This document shows, in pieces, positions 1 to 9,500 of a stretch of DNA of 64,000 nucleotides. The translations under genes and the position numbers were made by a program. The notes under the pieces are model-generated. The model had not been told where the DNA came from. It saw only the letters and a program-made list of their open reading frames with translations, and did not search any database. Every line of letters starts with the position of its first letter. Within the stretch, counting starts at the first letter, position 1. Source of the DNA: Eurosta solidaginis (lineage: Eukaryota; Arthropoda; Insecta; Diptera; Tephritidae); NCBI RefSeq assembly GCF_040869045.1, contig NC_090319.1, forward strand, positions 396,071,601-396,135,600, given 5' to 3'.

Positions 1-220
1 TAATTATTACATTATTATTTAATTATTAAGAAAATATAGAACCGTTTTTTTTCCACACAAACATCGAAAATGTTCGTTTAGTTGGAAATTGCTTCTGCAT
101 TGTTTAAGAATTATAGGTTTATAATGCCATGAAACTCGGCATGGAACATTCAAGTTTACTTCGTTCAAAAAAATGGCTTTGAAATCGATCCATTTAATAG
201 TTTAACCATAAATATTACAC

Positions 221-1310
221 CTAGCATTTCTCTACGACTAGGGAAGGAAGATTTATTAGTTTTAACCGATTAGTGTAAGGAGGAAGATTACACGAAGAGT
301 CCCATTGAATATTTCTTAATGCGAAAAGTAAAAACAATTTTTGAATTAATTCTAGCCTATCCACATAAACTTGATAACGCGGATTCCAAATTGTCGATCC
401 ATATTCTAATATCGGCCTCACCAATGATGTAAGAAGGGTTTTTGTAACGTAAGGATCACTAAAATCCATCTGACCATCACTAAAATCCATCTGAGCATCT
501 TTTCACAAATGCTAAAACTCTTCTCGCTTTATTGACTGTGGTATTAACAGGGGTTTAAACTAAGTTTGCAATTCATTGTAACTCCCAAGTCGACAAAAAC
601 ATCAAGGCTTTGCAGAGTTTGGCCATTAATTGTGCAAGAAGCTGGCTGTACGTTCCCACGTGAAAAACACATGAATTTACATTTTTCTATGTTGAGCGGC
701 ATAAAGTTCGCATTACATCAAGTAACTAAACAACTTAAATCCGACTGGAGTACAGAACGTTCTTCAACCGACGCGTATGCCTTAAAAAGTTTTACGTCGT
801 CGGCATACATACATTAAAATTTTAGAATATTTTATAGTTGTGGAAACATCGTTTATAAAGAGCAAAAACAGAATCGGACCAAGATAGCTGCCCTGAGATC
901 CAGCGATTTACGCCAGGTTGAATACTTGGCTTCGAGTTTATAGACAAGTAATGAGTGGCATACTTTGTCGAGTGCTTTGATGAAATCAGTGTATATAACG
1001 TCGGTATGATCATTGTTTCTAAACCCATTAAAGACGTGAGTTGTAATGTAGAAATCAAAAATGTAAGGTGATTAGTAACGATTGCTTCGAAAAGCTTAGG
1101 GATAGCGGAGAGCTTTGCTGTTCCACGATAGTTTTCAATAGACGACTTGCTTCCTTTTTTATGGAATGGGATAAGAAAAGATTCCTTACAAGCCATCGGG
1201 AAAATGCCATTTTTTAAAGAGATGTTAAACAGATCAGTAAGGGGTTGGTAAATGTATTCCGCACATTTTTTAAGAAAACATGTTGGGGTCAAATCGGGAC
1301 CGTGTTTGAA
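221..1310 (-). pseudogene. LINE family A reverse transcriptase (broken)
   Basis: The minus-strand frames encode pieces of a LINE reverse transcriptase. They include a segment beginning TCFLKKCAEYIYQPLTDLFN near 1290, the catalytic YADD box around 797-808, and a thumb segment with SLVRPILEYGSTIWNPRYQ near 400-440. Frames change several times and stops interrupt the domain, so no full enzyme can be made. The same segments occur in the same order in the plus-strand copy at 60189-61290. A 15-base stretch (GATCACTAAAATCCATCTG-type) is duplicated around 446-494, a small local tandem duplication within the thumb region. Confidence 0.8.
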
Positions 1311-2714
1311 GGATTCTTTTAGAGTCTTTAGATGTAATAGAACATCTCAGGAAACAAATGTGTATATTGAGTCACTAGAATGGAGGTCTTATGGATAATT
1401 TGGAGGTGATGAAACAACCACAGCAGAGTAATTAGAGTGAAAGAATTGAGCGAAGAACTTTGCAATCTCTTGATTGTCGCTGGAAATGCTATTTCTAAAC
1501 TTCATGGCAGAAGGAAACCTGTTAGTTCTGCGTTTAGAATTTAAGAAATCATAAATAGACTTCGGGTTGCAAGTACTGTTTCTTTTAATTTTACATATAA
1601 ATTTTATAACACTTTTTATTAAGTTCAAAATACTTATAACGGAAAATAGTGTACTGTGTATAATCATAATGTAAACCGGTTTTCTTATATAATTTGAATA
1701 AAAGTGATTTTTTTATTTTTAAAGCTTTTAGCTCTTTAGTAAACCAGGCTTGCGCTGGTTCAATGTATCAGCATGTGGGTTTGGGCACATGTTTTTCAAA
1801 TAAAGTATAAATGGTTTTATTCAAATGTAAAACGTTTTGCTCTACATCCTCTTTATATCGAAGCCACGTTATCTCAGAAAGTTCTTTATTTAAATTGTTA
1901 AAATTAGTTTTGGAAAAATTTAAAGCACCTGGTAGAAACACGTGTTCTGTTAGTGCAGCCGAGTTCGTTGCTTATGATTTCGTAAGTTAAGTAGGATGGT
2001 AAACGGCTTCTGGCAAAACAAGAGGTTCACACCGATTTATAGAGAATTTACAGATGTCGTCAACAAATGCTAAGTGTAACAATTTTCCATACTTATTCGG
2101 AAAGAATTTAATCTGATTAAGGCAAAGATCAGTAATTCCATCCAAAAAGGTATTGTTATGCACCTTGGATGGTACGGGGACAATATTGGGATCAACGGTG
2201 TTCCAAGATATATGTGGCAGGTTAAAGTCGCCTAATACAATCATTGAGTCCGTGGGCTTTATCATCGAATTGACTCTTTGTAACAGTGAAATATGGTGCT
2301 ATACACTTATATATCAGAAGACGGTGGGATATAGCAAACGGCTAAGTAAATATGACCCCGGCCTAGTAAGATTCGGATGCATTTAAACTCGATGGAATTG
2401 AAGAATGTACAGCTAGCAAGACACCACCCCCTGTTCTATTTAAACGGTCATTTCTATAGGTCTGGTACTCACCGCACAAAATTTCGGAATTAAAAAAGTA
2501 GGTTTCAGCCATGTTTCGGTAAAAGCAATAATATTATAGTTACAGTGAATGGTTTTCAAATATAAGTCAGTGAATTTAGTATTTAATCCTCTAACGTTCT
2601 GATAGTAAATGCGTAAACAAGGTTTTAAATAAAGTTTTTTGTATCGGAACTTTGAGGAGGAATTTTTGCTACATTTTGAGTCATCTCAATAGTCTTGGGC
2701 ACAAATTCGCGAAC
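1311..2714 (-). pseudogene. LINE family A AP endonuclease and linker (broken)
   Basis: The minus strand encodes remnants of an apurinic endonuclease-like domain. The clearest part is SMIVLGDFNLPHISWNTVD at about 2200-2260, the conserved GDFN motif of LINE endonucleases, which nick target DNA. The region between about 1311 and 1980 matches the basic linker of the second copy at 59726-60190. The alignment stops near 2714, about 20 codons into the ORF relative to copy 2. Several frameshifts show that it is inactive. Confidence 0.75.
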
Positions 2715-3056
2715 AAAGGCCCCGTGGATGATAGAGACACAGAATGAGACCACGATAGTCAATTAAAAATCAGGTGATCGGTTCTATTTGTAATTTTGAC
2801 GTCTACGCGGAAGTTATCACACTTATCTAATGCTTCTTACTTGTATATTTCCTAGCCATTGCAATATCTCAACAAGTCCTTTGTGTCCATCGGTTATCTT
2901 CCATAGCACTAAATACAAGCTCCGTTTAGATAGAAAGTACTGATGTGTTGCATAATATCTACGATAAGAAACATAAACTTAAAATATAACACACTTTATT
3001 TCTGTTCATAAACAGCATGTATCTATGTATGTATATACAAGTATTATTCTACCCAC
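2715..3056. other. Lrrk intron sequence, no recognised feature
   Basis: Between the end of the LINE and the Roc exon of Lrrk I see no coding frame, repeat or structural RNA that I recognise. It is ordinary AT-rich intron sequence next to the splice donor of the Roc exon. Confidence 0.5.
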
Positions 3057-3571
3057 TCTGTTTGACCGCCAAAGTCCCAAGTTCGAAAGGTTACTGGTCC
3101 ATAAGAACCGGGCGCTTTCTTCCGTTTCTCACATATCCAAATGCCAATATCAACACCAACAGTCGATATGTTCCCAAATCGAGACCCTTTCGGAATATTT
3201 CGCACATGTCCCATCCGCTTTGCCCAGTTATTTTCCGATGCTCGTGTTTTTTGTGAACCACCACCCTGTCGCAACAGATCTAAAAGCGTGGTCTTACCAA
3301 TACCTTGGACACCTACAACCATTAACTTCATGCGAGCATAGGTTACGGAATTTTCATAAATCGACTTCAAATAACCAATAATATCCATAGTTTTATATTT
3401 TTTACTTTCAATCATCGATTTAAGTGGCTCTTGCAACAAACACCCGCGTGTGTTCAAATTCCACAAACGTGAGAGAAGACCAATATGTGGTGGAAGATCA
3501 GTGATGTTCACATTGCCACTAATATTTAACACACTAAGACTGCTTAACTCGTGTAGCGAAGTAGGAATTTC
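3057..3571 (-). CDS. Lrrk: Lrrk exon 10, last LRR and start of the Roc GTPase domain
   Basis: The acceptor is TCGTTTTAG at 3572. The exon finishes the LRR array (SSLSVLNISGNVNITDLPPH). A helical linker then leads into the Roc domain: GVQGIGKTTLLDLL is the P-loop that binds GTP phosphates, STVGVDIGIW the switch I region, and TWDFGGQ the switch II/G3 motif. The donor is either GA|GTGGGT (last exon base 3057) or GTGG|GTAGAA (last base 3053); the first would give the usual Glu-Tyr junction of Roc proteins. The remaining Roc motifs must lie in the next exon, outside the window. Confidence 0.88.
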
Positions 3572-6500
3572 CTAAAACGATTCAAAATCAATAATGATGT
3601 TATATGTTTAAATGCCTACTAGGGATGCCGAGCCCGGGATCCCGGTCTTTTGAAAAATTTTAAGCACAAAAACAAATTATTACAAGTTTTCGAATATTTT
3701 CAGCAGTTGGGCGTTTGAACATTTTATACTAAAATTTAAACCTTATATGTGCATAGTTGAAAATTCCCTAAGAATTCTAATTAAAAAGTTGAAACATTTT
3801 ATGCAAATTTTTTGAACTTTGAACAAGTTCGCCTATAGTTTTAAATTCTAAATATGTTATACAAATATTATACATATATTTTTTTAAATTAACCAAAAGC
3901 ATTTTGCATTAGAAAATATTGCTTCGTTCTGCAGTGTTTTGTTTTTTTAATTAAAGTAAGTCACTTAGCTACTTGTGAACGAAAGCAATGAAATACACAA
4001 AATATTTTATAGAAAAAAGCATATTCAATGAATTAAATTTTTTTTTGCGTTTTTTGCATAGGGCTTTCTTTAGAGTATGTACCTTATATTCTTTTATCAA
4101 CAAATAGATATGTACAAATTAGTATGCCTGTATTCTTTGGTTTTGTTACTAAAGAAATAATTTCATTTTTAATTTAAAAAATTGTTTGCTTATTAATCAA
4201 TTTGTAGTTGGGGAGTTTTACAAGCAGTTTTGATTCACTTTTTTTCAAGTTAAGCTGTTACAAAGTAGTGAATATCTAAATCCCGGGACGGATTCCGGCA
4301 TTCGGGGATTGCAATACTGAGATTCCAAAAACACCAAGACTAAAAAAACCAAAAAAATTGGCATCCCTAATATTTACCAACTCAAATTATGGCAAAAGTG
4401 GTCCTTACTTTTAAGCAATTATTACTTATATCTAGCATAGATAAGTTTGGAAATATTAATTTCGACTTTGTCACACCAACAACACTCCAATCAGCATCAT
4501 CGGACTCGTTAAAAAGTGTGGATATATCATCAGTGGAGAGTTGTATACGCGTAAAAAGATTATCGGCAAGTATAAGGGTGCGCAACGACTCCAACCTTAA
4601 ATGACGACGATGCCGACAAACACTTTTCAGCACTGTGCTGCGAAATGAGGTTGCTTTTCCAGTTACAACCGGCTTAGAAAACGAAAGAGCTTCCTCGGCT
4701 TTATCATTGCAAATAATATCAACAAAACTGTAACAAAGCAAATGTGGATCAAAATCAGTGGTAATTCGAGGTAAACTTGGCCAACAAGAAATTTCATTGT
4801 GACTTAAATCGAGTTGTTTGAGTGTTGAGGGATAGCTCGTTACATGACCCATTGATCTAAAAGAATGCTTATAAAATATTAATAATTTAAAAAAAAAGAT
4901 AAACATAAATTCACCTCAAACTGTTGTACGACATGTTGAGCCGAGTCAAATTTGCCGCCAAACAAGGTAGCGCAGCCGGTATGCTAGTAAACAGATTGTT
5001 CGCAATGTTTAGGCTATTTAAATTTGAGACGCCCTCCTCTTTTTTCGCTCTGTTCCATTTCATATCGTTATCAATTATTTCCAATGACTTTGACCAAATA
5101 TTACAATGAATAAGCTGATGAAAACTTAAATTTCGAGGTTTTATATTACATATATCGGTGGAATCACTCCCCGAAAACGTTTCCAGTTCCAATTTGTCTA
5201 AGCTAAGCTGAGAGGTTGAGGTCTTCAAAAGACATATAATTCCCATATCAAATATTAAATACAACAAAATATAATATCTACCTGCATTGGTGGCACTGGC
5301 AAGTCTTTTAACAAATTGAAAGCTATATTCAATTCCCTCAATTTTGGCGTTTTCCACATGTCGAATGGCAACTCCTGCAATTTGTTGTTAGATATGTCGA
5401 ATATTGTAAGCGATGGCAAGTGAAATATTTCTACAGGTATTGAAATTAGCCGATTATCCTGTATAAAAAGCTCTTCAAGGGCAGGACAACTATATGCACA
5501 TTTGCTAAAAGATGTTTGTGAAGGCGTAGGCAAACTTGTGATTTTATTCTGTGCAATATTAAGATATCTATATTATCAAATATTAAAAAAGATTAAAATA
5601 TCTATGACCCAACGCAAAACTTACAATATACTTACTTTAAGCTAACTAATTTAAAAATTTCCGATGGAAGGGTATTTAGATTATTGTGTGAGAGATCAAT
5701 ACGTGTTATAGCAGTAAGAGCAACATCATTGACCATGGGATGTCTCTGTAGTTTGGGATTCAATTGTAGCACACCATTAACCATCCAATTGATACTACGT
5801 AAAATACAATAATTAGATTAAGTTATATAAAAAGTTACACATTTAAAACATATGCTTAGACGCTGTTTACACACGAAAAGTTTTGATGCCGATTTTCGGC
5901 AATTTCCCCTGGAGTTATGTATCATATTTACAAACGTCGACTCTTTCCATGCAACAATTTGCTATTTAATTTTAATTCTTTCTAAACATTTTTTTCATTT
6001 ATTGAATCTTTAGAAAACGTAGAAGCTTTTCATTTTACTGTTAATAGTTTCTAACATGTACTTAAATTTTCTCGGCTATATGTACACATGGCTCAACTAT
6101 ATGGTTGGCTCATCTCATCAGCTGATTTTATTTTTTTCATTTCACTGGATAAGGGTTTGTCAGAACAAAGGTACACTGAAAGAAATGGTGCTAGTAAAAT
6201 CAACAAATCTGTTATGTTGTTCTTGACTTAACGGAGATTCGGTGAAATTGATTGAATTACGGTTAATTCGACAGAGTTCTTTGTTAAGCGAACAAATTAG
6301 TTTAGTCATTTAAGCAGAAGAGAAATTGTCGCTCTTAAGTTAACAAAATTCTGTAAAATTGACAGATTCCTAATCAATCTAACTGATTTTTTTTTAACAC
6401 AACTGATCTCACTGGTTATTTTAACAGCTATCAACAGTCAATACATGAACAAATTTCAAAGAGAATTTTACTCTCACTGCTTTCTCTACTTTGTACTTGT

Positions 6501-9500
6501 TAAAAAACACCAAAATAAGAAAACCACCAAATCGAAAAAACACACAAAATGGGAAAACAACAGAAAACTAGTTTTTCAGTAATCAATACAAAACGAAAAA
6601 CCCTTTTTTGAATTTAATGTGCAAAAATTTTTGGGGTACAATTTTGCAACTTCTCCTTCAAGCGAAATGCAAAATTGCGCCCTCTTGTTGCACAATTTTT
6701 GTTTGAACGAACAGCATTTTTCCAAAGTTCGTAACATTTTGTTCAAGTTTTTACGAATTTTCACTCACGCGGACGTATCTATTAAGATAATAAGAAACAT
6801 CCTTTTTTAATGTTGATGTTTCCGACAACATAAAAGTTTGAGTTGTTTTGGAATCGTTTCAACTTAAAGTGTTACGAAAATTAAACTTGCCGAATTACAT
6901 GTAAAGTTACTCCAGTGGTGAATTACCTTCCTGCGATTTGATTCTTTACTTTTCTATAACTTACAAGTTCTCTATTTAAAATGTTATGTCAAACATTTAT
7001 ACTAAAAGTTTTGTTCGAAACAATCAAGTGTGGTAACTACATGCGAGAGAGGAAATTGAGAATGAGCTGAGCTGCAACTGAAAGAATTGAGAATCAGTTT
7101 TGTGACTACTATTTTCATTTCTATTTGCAAAGCTAACTATAAATTTAAAAAATTATAAAATATAAAATTTGGTGAAAGTGTGTTTAATAAAAAAAAATGA
7201 TGTGCGCCCAATTGAAGTTCAGTTAGTAAGTGGCACTGTGGTGTGACGGTAGCGTGCTCCCGCCTACCACACAGAATGCCCTCGGTTCGCACCCCGGGCA
7301 AAGCAACATCAAAATTTTAGAAATAAGGTTTTTCAATTAGTAAAAAATTTTTCTTAGCGGAGTCGTCCCTCGGCAGTGTTTGGCAAGCACTCCGAGTGTA
7401 TTTCTGCCATGAAAAGCTCTCCGTGAAAACTCATCTGCCTCGCAGATGCCTTTCGGAGTCGGCATAAAACAAGTAGGTCCCGTCCCGCCAATTTGTAGGA
7501 AAAATTAAAAAGGAGCACGATGCAAATTGGGAGAGAAGCTCGGCCTTAGATCTCTTCGGAGGTTATCGCCCTTACATTTATTTTTTTTTGTCGCATCAAC
7601 TTTTTTTGTTCATTTGACTACTACAACGGTCAATTACGAATCAACGATTTGTGCGCAGTTGATTCAACATCTTGTCGCGATGGATAAAAATTGACAGAAA
7701 TTTCGATTGAATTGACCCGTATTTCGGTTGATTTTACTAGTCTTTTTCTTTTAGTGTATGTTGTTGCTGTAAAGATGAGACAACCATAGGTACATATGTA
7801 TATTGCGCCAAGAATTTATTTATTTATTATTATTAAAGATCGACACTCGCAATTAAAGGGTTTATATGATGTAAACGGTTATCTGTTTCACTAGCTTTTA
7901 GGCTTCTATGGATCATATTATTTTTCACTCACCGCACGAATGACAGCTGAACATTTGAATTGTTATGCCAATCAATAATAGTTGGTGTATTAGGAAACAT
8001 TTCGCTATATGAAATATTATTTATTGATGGTGAAAACATATTTACTTCAACTGGTGTTGGCAGACATTTTTTGTTAATTTTATAATCTGAATCAGGATGA
8101 ACTCGCTTTGCTAACAATCTGCTTAAAATTGCCTCATCGTTGGAAACTACGGCAACACCCAACGCACTACCATTATCATCACGAGCACCATACCTTAACA
8201 TGAAATATTAAAACATATATTTGGACTATTATGTATTCTTGATTATACATATACATAGTATTTACATATTTTACTAACAAAACTTACTTCAACAGCAGTT
8301 CCAGTATCGGAAGAGATCGTTGCTTGCATGCCTCTGCAATAGGTATATTACTTAGTCCATAAATTCCTTCAGTACACTTTGGATCATTATGATCCTCCAC
8401 CGGCTTAGCCATAATATTTGGATCGGCTCCATGTTGCAGTAGTAAGGATGCAACATCCACAAATCCACCTCGAACTGCTGCCAGGAGCGCAGTTTCGCGA
8501 GCTGCTCCACATAGCAAGTTCAAATTTACAGGACATTTTTCGCATTCGTTGACTTCCTACAAAAAGAAAATTGAATAAAAATGTATCTGAAAAAATTTAA
8601 ATATCGTCGATATCTTTGCAAAACCATCTATCGACAAATTGCAAAATCACCCAAATACCACCATGTGGCAAACTTGAGATTGCTTAGACCTGAGCTTAGG
8701 ACATCCAGCTCCATCCAAAAAATATCATAACTTTCATATTTGAATATCAATTTTGTAAAATAACGGTTAAATGCAAATTCGACTCCAAAATTGCATTTGA
8801 GCTCTTTCACTACCGGTAAGTTTTTGTGCGCTCCTGCAAAATTCATGTGGCGTCAGATAGACGGTTTTGCCATTGGTCGATAGATGGCATCGACGATATG
8901 TATTGTGCAAATATTCGCCTTCTGTTTCACATAAACAAAAAAAATACAAGGCGCAATAATCTCCAGAGAGATTTTAGGCCGAGTTTTTCTTCCAATTATC
9001 GTCGTGCTCCTTTTAATTTTTCTTACAAATTGGCGAGACGGGGCCTACATGATTTACGTGACTCCAATCGGCATCTGCAAGGCAGATGAATTTTCACTGG
9101 GAATTTGATGACAGAAATATACTAGTAGTGTTTGCCAAATCAGAAAGAAAAATTGTACCTAATTGAAAAACCTTTTTTTTTTTTAATTTTGGTGTTACTT
9201 TGCCTGCGACTTGAACCCAGAACCATCGGTGTGGTAGGCGAATTACGCTACTATCAAACCACGGAGACCTCACATATCCTGGCAAAATTCAGGCTAGTGC
9301 TCTAGAGCACCATTAAATTGTTGTTGTTATATGTAGATAGCAAATGGTAATTTTTATGCTTTACTAAACGCGCGGCTCCGCCTGTCTACAATCACTCTAC
9401 AAAATCAAAGTTTTAATTGCCCAAACGGACAGACATTGAATTTTATAGATATAAGAAGAAGATATATAGGGCTGAATTGTTTTCCCGCCTGGAAATATGC

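Larger units (their letters stand above)
1..2714 (-). mobile_element. LINE (non-LTR retrotransposon) family A, decayed copy 1
   Basis: Read on the minus strand, this stretch matches, in the same order, the LINE at about 58748-62645: endonuclease at 1987-2714, linker, reverse transcriptase from about 1300 down to 221, then 3' UTR. Homology ends near 2714 at the segment coding for the start of the endonuclease ORF. The 3' UTR continues to base 1, so the 3' end lies outside the window. Frames are broken many times, so the copy is dead. It lies in the same orientation as Lrrk, in the intron downstream of the last Lrrk exon visible here. The clade is probably Jockey/CR1-like, inferred from the endonuclease-RT layout without RNase H; this was not tested. 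Confidence 0.85.

Noticed and set aside
7239..7295. Functional tRNA gene
   Set aside because: Box A and box B are present, but the cloverleaf is degenerate and the sequence continues as SINE body; a second copy has the same body.
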